Assembly (NCBI RefSeq): GCF_020012125.1 | Contig: NZ_JAIFAG010000001.1 | Coordinates: 2,666,001 to 2,730,000 of the forward strand | Source: Hymenobacter psoromatis | GTDB lineage: Bacteria; Bacteroidota; Bacteroidia; Cytophagales; Hymenobacteraceae | Length of the DNA: 64,000 bases | Direction of reading: 5' to 3' | In this document: positions 40,808 to 49,803 of the stretch, in pieces | Numbering within the stretch: position 1 is the first letter of the stretch | How the letters are laid out: each line of letters begins with the position of its first letter | Notes under the pieces: generated by a model | The model's database searches: none | The model's input: only the letters and a program-made list of their open reading frames with translations | Told to the model about the DNA's origin: nothing | Translations under genes and position numbers: made by a program

Positions 40808-41023
40808 TCAAAACTCTTCCGATGGTAATCCCACGATTTTCAGAGCATGACTAGCCAAGTCTATTTCATCCTGAAAAGGTTGATTGCTGATATACTTATT
40901 ATCCAGCGCAGGTTTTACGGTAATACTTGCTAGTAGCTCAGAGACTAGGAAAGATGCTATTTTCTTCGGCATGAATAGGGCGGTTGTTACTGCTAAAGTA
41001 GCGAATATTATCTGGCTATTCAC
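40808..41023 (-). CDS. Small hypothetical protein downstream of a duplicated gene tail
   Basis: 71 residues from a GTG at 41023; one hydrophobic segment near the start (IIFATLAVTTALFM), then SELLASITVKPALDN and an acidic end. Not recognised. It starts 6 nt after the stop of tail copy B, the same spacing as between tail copy A and the M50-type gene. Confidence 0.5.
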   Translation of the reverse strand: MNSQIIFATLAVTTALFMPKKIASFLVSELLASITVKPALDNKYISNQPFQDEIDLASHALKIVGLPSEEF

Positions 41024-41029
41024 CTGGCC

Positions 41030-41122
41030 TTACCCCCTGAATAATTCTACTAAATGCGCCAACGCACCCGACGCGTGCAGGACCTCGGCTTGGCCTAACA
41101 TTTCTTGAGCTACGGAGGCGCG
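41030..41122 (-). repeat. Duplicated gene tail, copy B
   Basis: On the minus strand the frame reads VAQEMLGQAEVLHASGALAH then LVELFRG and stop (TAA at 41032-41030). About 80% identical over roughly 85 bp to 41979-42083. No full-length parent gene is in the window. Similarity runs through the stop and 6 nt (GGCCAG) up to the GTG of the next gene. Confidence 0.75.
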
Positions 41123-41159
41123 CTGGCAGTTAATAAAGACATGAACTGGTCAGGCAGAT

Positions 41160-41972
41160 TCACACTAGGTAGCGAAACAGCGCTACGGAAGCTACTGTCA
41201 GGGCTACCAGGGGTAGGGAGATTTCATCGACCACCATCGGCGCGTTGGTCGGGGCTAGGCGGCGATACGCGCCCCAGGTACTGAAATAAGTCATCGGCAG
41301 GAAAATGGTGGGCAGCAGACTCACCCAAGTGATGATAGGAAAGCTGAGCAGCGTTAGCAGCACGATGACGCTAAGAATGGGGTAGAGAAACAGCTGTTTC
41401 TGCGTAGCGGCGAGGTCGAAAACGGGCGCGTTTTTGTAGTATACAAACTGCGTGGCAAACCAGCCATAGAGCCGCTGGCAACCCACAAAAACCACCACGG
41501 CGAGGATAATAGCCGCATATAAGGGCACTCTGAAGTACGCAAATACCAGGCCCGTATCGCCCTCGCGAGCAATGGGTGCGATGAGCAGGTAGCCCAAAAA
41601 CCCCAGAATGCTGTCCATACCTAGCCACAGCAAAAACAGCTTGGCCAGCGAAGGCCGGGGCAGCCAGATGGCGAACCCGGCCGCCAGCACTCCCAGTAAC
41701 AGCGAAAAAACCGGGCCGGCCGCCGCCACCAGAATCTGCTGGCGCGGGGTACCGTCGAGGACCAAGTTTACGTAATTGTGGTGCATCGTGGGGCTCAGCC
41801 CGAAGTGCGCACTAACGATGTAGTGGGCCAACTCGTGCAGTACCGTACCGATAATAGATGCGCTAAGTAGCATAAGCACACTGTTGATAGCAAGGCTTTT
41901 GTGAAGTAGGCTCATGAGCAGGAGCGCCGCGGTAAACTCAACCGTGGGCCGGGCCCAAGATAGGCACCGCAC
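41160..41972 (-). CDS. M50-like integral membrane zinc metalloprotease
   Basis: 270 residues, about seven hydrophobic segments. Zinc motif HELAHY (HExxH) at residues about 46-50, and AAGPVFSLLLG after it, as in site-2-type or similar membrane peptidases. Starts at a GTG at 41972; an internal start is possible. It stands 6 nt after tail copy A. Substrate unknown. Confidence 0.75.
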   Translation of the reverse strand: MRCLSWARPTVEFTAALLLMSLLHKSLAINSVLMLLSASIIGTVLHELAHYIVSAHFGLSPTMHHNYVNLVLDGTPRQQILVAAAGPVFSLLLGVLAAGFAIWLPRPSLAKLFLLWLGMDSILGFLGYLLIAPIAREGDTGLVFAYFRVPLYAAIILAVVVFVGCQRLYGWFATQFVYYKNAPVFDLAATQKQLFLYPILSVIVLLTLLSFPIITWVSLLPTIFLPMTYFSTWGAYRRLAPTNAPMVVDEISLPLVALTVASVALFRYLV

Positions 41973-41978
41973 GCTGCC

Positions 41979-42083
41979 CTACTCCCTAAACAACTTCATC
42001 AAATGCGCCAACGCACCCGGTGCATGCAGGGCCTTGGTGTGGGCCAAAGTTTCTTGAGCTACAAGGTCGGCGCGCCGACGCAT
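41979..42083 (-). repeat. Duplicated gene tail, copy A
   Basis: A 34-codon frame (MRRRADLVAQETLAHTKALH, then APGALAHLMKLFRE, TAG at 41981-41979) whose last 30 or so codons match copy B at 41030-41122. It looks like the 3' end of a lost gene. Followed by GGCAGC and the GTG of the M50-type gene. Confidence 0.7.
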
Positions 42084-42190
42084 GGGCTACCCGCAGGAAG
42101 CAATGATGGCTTCTTGCGCTATACTGGCTGGCCGATGATATAGGCATCAGCCAGCTAGTAAGCGCATAGGGCACCACGTAGCCCAATGCT

Positions 42191-43315
42191 TCATTCAGCA
42201 GTACTCAGCACCTGCGCGGCTGCCCGCTGGCCCGATTCCACGGCCCCGTCGAGCCGGCCCCACTCGCTGCCAGAGGTTTCGGCCCCGGCCCACACGAGGG
42301 TGCGGTGCCAGAGGGGCTGGCGCAGCAGTTCGGGGCCTTGCAGCGGCACGCTCGGCGGTTGGTACTCGTCGCCGGGGGCGCTGGTGAAGGGCTCCTGGGT
42401 CCAGTCGAGCTCGTGATAAGCCAGGGGCTGCCGGGCGGCGGGGCCAAACAGCCGCGCCAGCTGGGCCAGCACCGCCGCCTGCCGCTCGGCCGCCGGGGCG
42501 GCGCGCAACGGGTGCGGGGCCGCGAAAAATCCAAACAGCGCCCCCGGCTGGCCAGCCGCCGGCGAGGCATCGTGGATTTCGACCAGCGGCCCCACCTGGC
42601 TCACGGCGTAGCCCGACCAGCCCTGCGCCCGCCAAAAGGGCGTTTCGTACACCGCTATCCCCTTCATGGAGTGGCTCATCCAGGTGGGCACGGCGCGCGC
42701 TGCCTGCTGCACCTTCGCGGGCAGCGCGGGCTCGAAAGCCAGGCTGTGGGCCACTAGGCGCGGCGGCAGCGCCAGCACCACGGCCGGGGCCGTGAGTAGG
42801 TACGCCTGGCCACCCTGCTCTACTGTGAGGGCAATGCCGGCCCCGCCCGGCAGCTGGTGCAGGTGCGTAACGCGGGACTCCAGGCGCAGGCTAGCGGGAG
42901 GTAGCTGGCGGGCCAGCGCCCGGCACAGCGCGGCCGCTCCGCCCGCCAGGCGCAGATAGCCGGCCGAGCCCGCCGGGTGGGCCAGGCGGTGCACGCCCTG
43001 CGGGGTATCGTAGGCCGTGGCCCCGGCGCTAGGCTGCGCAAAGGGCTGGAGGCCAAGGCTAGCCAACAGCTGCATCAGGTAGGGGTGGTGCGTCCAGCCC
43101 CAGGTAGCGCCCAGGTCGAGCCAATCGGCCTCGGGGCTGGCGGGCAGGGCCGGCACGGCCAGCGTGCGGCCCCCTACCCGGTCGCGGGCCTCCAGCACTA
43201 GCACCGGCCGGCCAGCCGCTTGCAGCGCTTGCGCCGCCACAAGGCCTGAAAGCCCCGCTCCCACGATGATAACCGGCGCAGCCGCTGTTGACGCAGGAAT
43301 AAGATTATCAGGCAT
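42191..43315 (-). CDS. FAD-dependent amine oxidase (flavin monoamine oxidase family)
   Basis: 374 residues from the ATG at 43315 (MPDNLIPAS); an upstream ATG at 43369 adds 18 poorly conserved residues. N-terminal Rossmann motif VIIVGAGLSGLVAAQAL followed by LEARDRVGGRT; C-terminal FAD motif WAGAETSGSEWGRLDGAVESG. Oxidises a primary or secondary amine, substrate unknown. Alone on this strand next to ureD. Confidence 0.9.
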   Translation of the reverse strand: MPDNLIPASTAAAPVIIVGAGLSGLVAAQALQAAGRPVLVLEARDRVGGRTLAVPALPASPEADWLDLGATWGWTHHPYLMQLLASLGLQPFAQPSAGATAYDTPQGVHRLAHPAGSAGYLRLAGGAAALCRALARQLPPASLRLESRVTHLHQLPGGAGIALTVEQGGQAYLLTAPAVVLALPPRLVAHSLAFEPALPAKVQQAARAVPTWMSHSMKGIAVYETPFWRAQGWSGYAVSQVGPLVEIHDASPAAGQPGALFGFFAAPHPLRAAPAAERQAAVLAQLARLFGPAARQPLAYHELDWTQEPFTSAPGDEYQPPSVPLQGPELLRQPLWHRTLVWAGAETSGSEWGRLDGAVESGQRAAAQVLSTAE

Positions 43316-43487
43316 TACTATCCAGCTAAACAATAACGGGTGAGGTCCCGGCCGGGAAGAAGGGTGCAAAAATACCTCCGGCTAGTGGGCAAGCTCATTC
43401 CCTACCCCCCTTCAACGCGGTTACCTCCCGCGCAGTAAATGGCGTAAGCTGGGGGGTGGGGCTCCCGCCCGCAGCTATCAGCCACTT

Positions 43488-44399
43488 TCAATACTTCCGC
43501 TGCAAAGGACTGAACCCCAACAGCTCCTCTTCAACCAGCGCCGCCGACACGGCTTGGTATACCGGCTCCAAAGCAAGCCGCGATATACCCAGCGACCGCA
43601 CCAACACTACGTTTCCACGCGCCTGGCTCACGGCCACCACGTAGGGGCGGCCGGCCAGGGTGGCGTGCAGCTCGGTCTGGCCGGGGGGAGGTAGGCGGTG
43701 CAGGGCGGCGGCCAGTTGCCGAAAGCGCGCCCCGCCGGGCGGGCCGACCAGGTAAATGGACAAGGCCGAACGATAGGCCCCGAACGTGGCCGGCGAGGTC
43801 GCTAAATGCTCCTCGGGCCGCAGGGCGAAGCGGTCGAGCAACGCCAAGCGACCGGCCACGCTCACCCGCAGCTCGGTGGCGAAGGTGGTGAAGGCGAACG
43901 CCTCGCCCGCGTCGGTGCGGCCGGCGTGCCACCAGTCGGCCAGCAGCAGAGTGGCCGTGGGGGCCAGGTGCCAGTGCTGGGCCTGGCGGTAGCGGCTGGC
44001 GGCCTGGGGCACCAGGGGGTCGGGCAGCACCACGGCCAGGGCGTTTTCGGCCAGGTGGCCTTCGGTAAGCTGCTCGGCCTGGCTGCCGTCTATTGATTTG
44101 AAAATGCGGGTATTAGCCTGGGTGGTGAGCAGCAGGCGGCTATCGGCTTCGCAGCGCACGCGCAGCGCGATGCGGTCGCCGGCCACCAAGCCGCCGCCGT
44201 AGCTGGCCAGCACGGCGTGGCAGGCCGGGCCGGGCGATTTGGGGTTGATAATCTTGAGTGGCTGCAAGCTGCGGCTGGCCACCAGGCGCGACTGCTCCCG
44301 CACTTGCGCTACCGTTAGCGCGCTCCACGGCTGGGTGTCGGGTAGGGCCCGAAGGAGTTCGCTTTGGGCCGCCTTGGGTAAAAGAGGGGGGGTAGGCAT
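43488..44399 (-). CDS. ureD: Urease accessory protein UreD
   Basis: 303 residues. Typical UreD features: ASYGGGLVAGDRIALRV, LLLTTQANTRIFKS near residue 90-105 and LADWWHAGRTDAGEAF in the middle. It bridges urease and UreF/UreG during nickel insertion. Here it lies about 11 kb from ureG on the opposite strand, so the urease genes are split. The distance suggests rearrangement. Confidence 0.9.
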   Translation of the reverse strand: MPTPPLLPKAAQSELLRALPDTQPWSALTVAQVREQSRLVASRSLQPLKIINPKSPGPACHAVLASYGGGLVAGDRIALRVRCEADSRLLLTTQANTRIFKSIDGSQAEQLTEGHLAENALAVVLPDPLVPQAASRYRQAQHWHLAPTATLLLADWWHAGRTDAGEAFAFTTFATELRVSVAGRLALLDRFALRPEEHLATSPATFGAYRSALSIYLVGPPGGARFRQLAAALHRLPPPGQTELHATLAGRPYVVAVSQARGNVVLVRSLGISRLALEPVYQAVSAALVEEELLGFSPLQRKY

Positions 44400-44463
44400 C
44401 GGGCAAAGGTGCGCACGGCGAGTCGTTGCACACCCTGCTGCCTACCCGCCGGGCCTACCCCAG

Positions 44464-44877
44464 CTACTCGGCGTGGCGCAGCTCATCGGGCTCGAAAATA
44501 CGGGCCAGCTTGCGCTTGCGCTCGACTAGCTGGAAGGTGGCGCAGTCCTGGCTTTCACTCCAATAAATATCGGAGATGAGGCCCTGGTGCGCGGGCTGGC
44601 CGGGGGTAGGGCGTACTTCCTGTACCAAATCACCGAAGCCGAAGAGTGGCTTATTATAGAGCTCTTTGAACAGCTCGCCCCGCACCAGAAACTGCTGCTC
44701 GTCGTAGCGCAGGGTTATCCACTCGCTATCGTCGTCGAGGTCGCTCACTTTTTCAAAAACCTTGCCCACCGGCTCCAGCAGCTCAAACGAGCGCCGGTTG
44801 GCAGGGTGCAGGTAGCGGTAACCGTACTCGGGCGACCAAGCATAAAGACCAAAAACGACGGGACGCGGACGGGGCAT
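44464..44877 (-). CDS. Conserved hypothetical protein
   Basis: 137 residues from the ATG at 44877 (MPRPRPVVFGLYAWSPEYGY); a longer frame to 45048 has an unlikely leader. Soluble, rich in aromatic and acidic residues (PANRRSFELLEPVGKVFEKV). I do not recognise a named family. Divergent from the glycogen gene at 45079. Confidence 0.7.
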   Translation of the reverse strand: MPRPRPVVFGLYAWSPEYGYRYLHPANRRSFELLEPVGKVFEKVSDLDDDSEWITLRYDEQQFLVRGELFKELYNKPLFGFGDLVQEVRPTPGQPAHQGLISDIYWSESQDCATFQLVERKRKLARIFEPDELRHAE

Positions 44878-45078
44878 AAACGGGAAGGAAGGAGGCTTGC
44901 GCTTAGCCAAACCAAAAAATCCGCGCCTGGGTTGCCCGGCACGGGTAGTGCACCTGCGAAAAGCTGCGCCAGTGCGGCTAGCATATCCTAATCTGGTTAG
45001 TTTCGTACAAGTGACCTCTATATCGCTGGCCGCGCCAGCCGGGCGCACTTCTGCCGCCCGCGCGGCCGGCCTTTTTTT

Positions 45079-46947
45079 ATGCCTACCCCTACCCCCTCCA
45101 AAGCCAAGCCAGCCGCTCCGAAAAAGCCGGCTTCCCTCAAAAAACCCACTACCCCACCGGCCGCCGCGCCCGTGCGCGAGGGCTTCGGGGCCCTACCCCA
45201 CCCCGGCGGCACCACCTTCCGGGTGTGGGCCCCGGCCGCCAGCGCCGTGTCGGTGATGGGCACCTTCAACGATTGGGATAAAAACAGCCACCCGCTGCGC
45301 GCGGAGCAAGATGGCAACTGGGCCGCCGACCTGCCCGGCGTGAAGCCTGGCGACGGCTATAAATTTGTGCTGCAAACGCCCACCGGCGAGCTGACCCGCA
45401 ACGACCCCTACGCCCGCGCCGTCACCAACTCGGCGGGCCACTCGCTGGTCTTCGATACCTATGATTTTGACTGGGAAGAAGATAATTTTCAGATGCCGGC
45501 CTGGAACGACCTTGTTATCTACGAGCTGCACGTGGGTACTTTTAACGTGCCGGAGGCGGGCAAGCCCGGCACTTTTCGCGACGTGATAGCGCGGCTGGAC
45601 TACCTGCGCGACCTGGGCATCAATTGCATCGAAATAATGCCAGCCACTGAGTTTCCGGGGGCTTACTCGTGGGGCTACAACCCCTCAAATCCTTTCGCGC
45701 TGGAAAGCGATTATGGCGGCGCGGAGGCGTTTCGAGAGTTGGTGAAAGCGGCCCACCAGCGCGGCATTGCGGTAGTGCTCGATGTGGTGTACAACCACTT
45801 TGGGCCGGGCGACCTCGATTTGTGGCAGTTTGATGGGTGGCAGGAAAACGATGGGGGCGGCATTTATTTTTACAACGACTGGCGGGGCGAAACGCCCTGG
45901 GGCCACAACCGCCCCGACTACGGCCGCCCCGAGGTGCGCCGCTACATCCTGGATAATGCCCTGATGTGGCTCGAAGACTACCACTGCGACGGCCTGCGCA
46001 TGGACGCCATCGCCTTTATCCGCAACGTGCACGGCGAGGAAGACCCTGGCGCGGACCTGCCCGACGGCTGGAGCCTGATGCGCTGGGTGAACGAGGAAAT
46101 AAAATCCCGCCAGCCCTGGAAAATCACCATCGCCGAGGACCTGCGCTCGAACCCCGCCATCACGGGGGCTACGGAGCAGGGCGGCGAAGGCTTTTCGGCG
46201 CAGTGGTCGGCCTCGTTCATTTATCCCGTGCACGAGGCCCTGACGACGCCCAATGATGCCGACCGCGACATGCACGCCGTGGCTGGTGCCATTTGCACGA
46301 CGTATAATGGCGATGCTTTTCAGCGCATTATTTACACCGAAAGCCACGACGAGGTAGCCAATGGCAAAAGCCGCCTACCCGAAGAAATCGGGGGCGGCGA
46401 CGTGGAAAACTATTTCGCCAAAAAACGCACCGTGCTGGGCGCGGCGCTGGTACTCACTTCGCGCGGCATTCCGATGCTGTTTCAGGGCCAGGAATTTCTG
46501 ATGCCTGGCTCGTTCAACGACACCGAGCCGCTAGAATGGGACTGGGCCGAGGCGCACCAGGGTCTCACGCAGCTTTACCGCGACCTTATTGCGTTGCGGC
46601 GCGACCAGCACGGCGTAACGCCCGGCCTGCGCGGCCAGGGCTGCCGGGTGTTTCACGTCAACAATACGGACAAAGTAATCGCCTTCGCCCGTTGGGATGA
46701 CCACCCCGACAACGCAGTTGTCGTGCTCGTCAACTTCGCTAATCGCACCTATGATAACTACACCATCGGCCTACCCACTGGCGGCGAGTGGAAGGTGCGC
46801 TTCAACTCGAACTGGGACGGGTATGATGCTGATTTCAAGAATTTCCCCAGCTACGGCACCGAAGCCCAAGGCGGCGACTACGACGACTACCCTCAGCACG
46901 GCAGCTTTGCGCTGGGGCGCTATGCGGTAGTGGTGCTGTCGCGGTAA
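45079..46947 (+). CDS. GH13 alpha-amylase superfamily protein, glycogen branching enzyme type
   Basis: 622 residues. Lys/Pro/Ala-rich N-terminus (1-35), a CBM48-type domain (FRVWAPAASAVSVMGTFNDW), then the GH13 barrel: DVVYNHFG, nucleophile D309 in LRMDAIAF, acid/base E353 in IAEDL and ESHDE with the third acid. Shorter than classical GlgB; could be a branching enzyme or maltooligosyl hydrolase relative. A glycogen synthase lies 0.9 kb downstream in the same direction, which favours glycogen branching. Confidence 0.88.
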   Translation: MPTPTPSKAKPAAPKKPASLKKPTTPPAAAPVREGFGALPHPGGTTFRVWAPAASAVSVMGTFNDWDKNSHPLRAEQDGNWAADLPGVKPGDGYKFVLQTPTGELTRNDPYARAVTNSAGHSLVFDTYDFDWEEDNFQMPAWNDLVIYELHVGTFNVPEAGKPGTFRDVIARLDYLRDLGINCIEIMPATEFPGAYSWGYNPSNPFALESDYGGAEAFRELVKAAHQRGIAVVLDVVYNHFGPGDLDLWQFDGWQENDGGGIYFYNDWRGETPWGHNRPDYGRPEVRRYILDNALMWLEDYHCDGLRMDAIAFIRNVHGEEDPGADLPDGWSLMRWVNEEIKSRQPWKITIAEDLRSNPAITGATEQGGEGFSAQWSASFIYPVHEALTTPNDADRDMHAVAGAICTTYNGDAFQRIIYTESHDEVANGKSRLPEEIGGGDVENYFAKKRTVLGAALVLTSRGIPMLFQGQEFLMPGSFNDTEPLEWDWAEAHQGLTQLYRDLIALRRDQHGVTPGLRGQGCRVFHVNNTDKVIAFARWDDHPDNAVVVLVNFANRTYDNYTIGLPTGGEWKVRFNSNWDGYDADFKNFPSYGTEAQGGDYDDYPQHGSFALGRYAVVVLSR

Positions 46948-46960
46948 ATGAGTAATTAAA

Positions 46961-47059
46961 AAAGAACGTCATGCTGACAAAGGAAGCATCTCGCTCGCAT
47001 CGTTCGGGTTCGTCCAGCGATGCGAGTGAGATGCTTCCTGCGTCAGCATGACGTTCTTT
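46961..47059. repeat. Palindromic element, 42-bp arms
   Basis: Arms 46961-47002 (AAAGAACGTCATGCTGACAA...) and 47018-47059 match at 39 of 42 positions around a 15-nt loop. Shares AGGAAGCATCTCGCTCGCATCG with the repeat at 16891. Lies between convergent genes (GH13 and nitroreductase) and could end both transcripts. Confidence 0.9.
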
Positions 47060-47076
47060 CTGATTAATTTCCTCAC

Positions 47077-47706
47077 TCACACCTTCGCCTGGTCGTAGCG
47101 CTCGCCTTGCACGCTAGGCCAGCCGCCCTCAAACATGATTTCGCCCAGCGGCTTGCGGGTGCGGGGCGCGGTTTCGCGCTCTTTGAGAGGGTCGGGTAGT
47201 GCGTCGGCCGGGCCGGGGTAGCCGATGGTAAAAATCGAAACCAGCTCAAAATCAGCGGGAATGGCGAAGGCAGCGCGGGCAGCATCCGGTGAGAAGCCGG
47301 CCATCTGGTGGATTTGCAGGCCTAACTCCACGGCTTGAACGGCCAGGTTAGCGGTGGCCTGGCCCACGTCGTGCCGCGCCCAGGCATTAGGATTGCCATC
47401 GTGGCTGAAGGTCGTTTTGGCCACGGCCAGCGCCAGCACGGGCGCTTCCTTCACCCACGTCTGGTTGAAGGGGGCCAGCGCGCCCAGGATTTTCTCAAAT
47501 GCCTCGGGGCTAGTGGCTTTGCTACCCACGATGAAGCGCCAAGGCTGCTCGCCGAAGCACGAAGCCGCTGAACCAGCGGCCGTAAAAAGCCGCTGCAACG
47601 CCTCGGCCGCCACCGGCTGGGCGGTGTAGGCGCGCGGGCTGCGGCGCTGAGTGAACTGCGGAAGAATGGGGTGCTCGGTCTGGAGCACGTTGGTGAGGTC
47701 GGCCAT
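47077..47706 (-). CDS. Nitroreductase family FMN oxidoreductase
   Basis: 209 residues. FMN-binding RRSPRAYTAQPV at the N-terminus, SCFGEQPWRFIV, and HDVGQATANLAVQAVELGL for the dimer and flavin site. NAD(P)H-dependent reduction of a quinone, nitro or similar compound; substrate unknown. Convergent with the GH13 gene. Confidence 0.9.
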   Translation of the reverse strand: MADLTNVLQTEHPILPQFTQRRSPRAYTAQPVAAEALQRLFTAAGSAASCFGEQPWRFIVGSKATSPEAFEKILGALAPFNQTWVKEAPVLALAVAKTTFSHDGNPNAWARHDVGQATANLAVQAVELGLQIHQMAGFSPDAARAAFAIPADFELVSIFTIGYPGPADALPDPLKERETAPRTRKPLGEIMFEGGWPSVQGERYDQAKV

Positions 47707-47861
47707 GAGAAATAGTAAGCTGGAAAAAGCAGCAGCGCCTAAAGCAGCGAATTTACCGTATTGTTTAGGTCGGCGGGCGATAACGAACGGTTTAGAATCC
47801 GTGCATCTTCGCCCGACAGCTTACCTTTCGCTCCTTCTTCCTACCCCCATCCTCCTTGCTC

Positions 47862-49700
47862 ATGCAGTCCTTGCCACCGGTACCCGACGCTCTTTTTCCC
47901 GATTCCTTACTCATTGAAGTAGCCTGGGAGGTGTGCAACCAGGTCGGCGGCATCTACACGGTTATCCGCTCGAAGGTGCCGGCTACCATGCCGGCCTGGG
48001 GCGGGCGCTACTGCTTGCTGGGCCCTTACTTTCCGCAGATGGCCCAGGGCGAGTTTGAGAGCTACGACGACGACCAGCTGCTGGGCATGAACGACCCCTA
48101 CGCCCGCGCCGTGCGCACGCTGCGCGAGCAGGGCATGGATATCTGCCTGGGCGTGTGGCTCGTCACGGGCCGGCCCCGCACGGTGCTCATCAACCCATTT
48201 CAAAAATACAACGAGCTGGCGACGCTGAAAAGCGACCTCTGGCGCGACCACCAGATTCCGGCGCCCGACAATGATGACCTGTTGCACCAGGTTATTGCCT
48301 TCGGCCACCTGGCCACGCAGTTCATCGAAACCGTGGCCCGCCAGTCGGTAGACGAGTGGCAGGTAATTGGGCACTTTCACGAGTGGATGACGGGGGTAGC
48401 CATCCCGGAATTGCGCCGCCGCCAGGTGCCGGTGCACTTGCTCTTTACCACGCACGCCACGCTGCTGGGCCGCTACCTGGCCATGAACGACCCCAATTTT
48501 TATGACAACCTGATGCTGGTGGACTGGCGCGCGCAGGCCCGCAGCTTCAACATCGAGCCGGCCGTGAGCATGGAGCGCGCCGCCGCCCACGGCAGCCATG
48601 TGTTCACCACGGTGAGCGAGTTGACGGTGCGTGAGTGCATTTATTTATTGGATAGAATTCCGGATGCAGTGCTGCCTAACGGGCTGAACATCGAGCGGTT
48701 TGTGGCCCTGCACGAGTTTCAAAACCTGCACAAGCTCTACAAGGATAAAATCCATGAGTTTGTGATGGCGCACTTTTTTCAGAGCTACGCCTTCGACCTC
48801 GACCAGACGATTTATCTCTTCACTTCGGGCCGCTACGAGTACCACAACAAGGGCTTCGACCTGACTTTGGAGGCTCTGGCGCGCCTCAACCACCGCTTGC
48901 AGCAAAGCGGCCTGGAGGGGCAGGTAGTAATGTTTTTTATCACCAAGCGGCCCTACACCAGCATCAACCCGCTGGTGCTGCAAAGCCGTGCGCAGCTTGA
49001 AGAAGTGCGCCAGACCTGCCGCGCCATTGAGGAGCAGGTGGGCGAGCGGCTGTTTTACGCCGCCGCTGCCAGCCAGAACCATCGCCTACCCGACCTCGAT
49101 AGCATGGTGGATGATTACTGGAAGCTACGCTACCGCCGCAGCCTGCAAAGCTGGAAAACCACGCAGCTACCCTCCGTTATCACCCACAACCTGGTGAACG
49201 ACCAGGACGACGATATTCTGAATTTCGTGCGTCGGGCCAACCTGGTGAACAACCAGCACGACCGGGTTAAAATAGTGTACCATCCTGATTTTGTGAGCAC
49301 TACCTCGCCGCTGTTTGGCATGGACTACGGGCAGTTTGTGCGCGGCTGCCACATGGGCGTGTTTCCGAGCTACTACGAGCCCTGGGGCTACACGCCGCTG
49401 GAGTGCGTGGCGCGTGGCGTGCCGGCCATCACGAGCGACCTCTCCGGCTTTGGCGATTACGTGGAAAAAAACGTGGCCGACCACGAGGATAAGGGCATTT
49501 TCGTGGTGCGCCGCCAAGAGCGCAGCTTCGACCAGGCTGCCGAGGAGCTAACCGAGATGCTCTGGAATTTCGTGCTACTGAGCCGCCGCGAGCGCATCAG
49601 CCAGCGCAACCGCGTGGAAAGCTCCGCCGATATTTTCGACTGGAAAAACCTGCGCGTCTACTACGACCGGGCGTATGGGCTAGCCCTGGAGCGGCAGTGA
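47862..49700 (+). CDS. Glycogen synthase, GT3 family (eukaryote-like)
   Basis: 612 residues from the ATG at 47862. N-terminal EVAWEVCNQVGGIYTVIRSK is the GT3 sugar-nucleotide loop; C-terminal YYEPWGYTPLECVARGVPAI carries the catalytic Glu residues. GT3 enzymes of fungi, animals and Bacteroidetes use UDP-glucose, whereas GlgA (GT5) uses ADP-glucose. Forms a glycogen pair with the GH13 gene upstream. Confidence 0.93.
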   Translation: MQSLPPVPDALFPDSLLIEVAWEVCNQVGGIYTVIRSKVPATMPAWGGRYCLLGPYFPQMAQGEFESYDDDQLLGMNDPYARAVRTLREQGMDICLGVWLVTGRPRTVLINPFQKYNELATLKSDLWRDHQIPAPDNDDLLHQVIAFGHLATQFIETVARQSVDEWQVIGHFHEWMTGVAIPELRRRQVPVHLLFTTHATLLGRYLAMNDPNFYDNLMLVDWRAQARSFNIEPAVSMERAAAHGSHVFTTVSELTVRECIYLLDRIPDAVLPNGLNIERFVALHEFQNLHKLYKDKIHEFVMAHFFQSYAFDLDQTIYLFTSGRYEYHNKGFDLTLEALARLNHRLQQSGLEGQVVMFFITKRPYTSINPLVLQSRAQLEEVRQTCRAIEEQVGERLFYAAAASQNHRLPDLDSMVDDYWKLRYRRSLQSWKTTQLPSVITHNLVNDQDDDILNFVRRANLVNNQHDRVKIVYHPDFVSTTSPLFGMDYGQFVRGCHMGVFPSYYEPWGYTPLECVARGVPAITSDLSGFGDYVEKNVADHEDKGIFVVRRQERSFDQAAEELTEMLWNFVLLSRRERISQRNRVESSADIFDWKNLRVYYDRAYGLALERQ

Positions 49701-49803
49701 GAGGAAGCTAAGGGTGATGAGCTAGAAGGGACGTCATGCTTCGACAAGCTCAGCAGGATATTCCTTTCAACTCATCACGCATCACTTTTAACTTCTTTTA
49801 TTC

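Noticed and set aside
40765..40851. 27-codon plus-strand ORF with a signal-peptide-like start
   Set aside because: Too short, overlaps the end of the 40808-41023 gene and the Imm53-like remnant, and has no supporting context.
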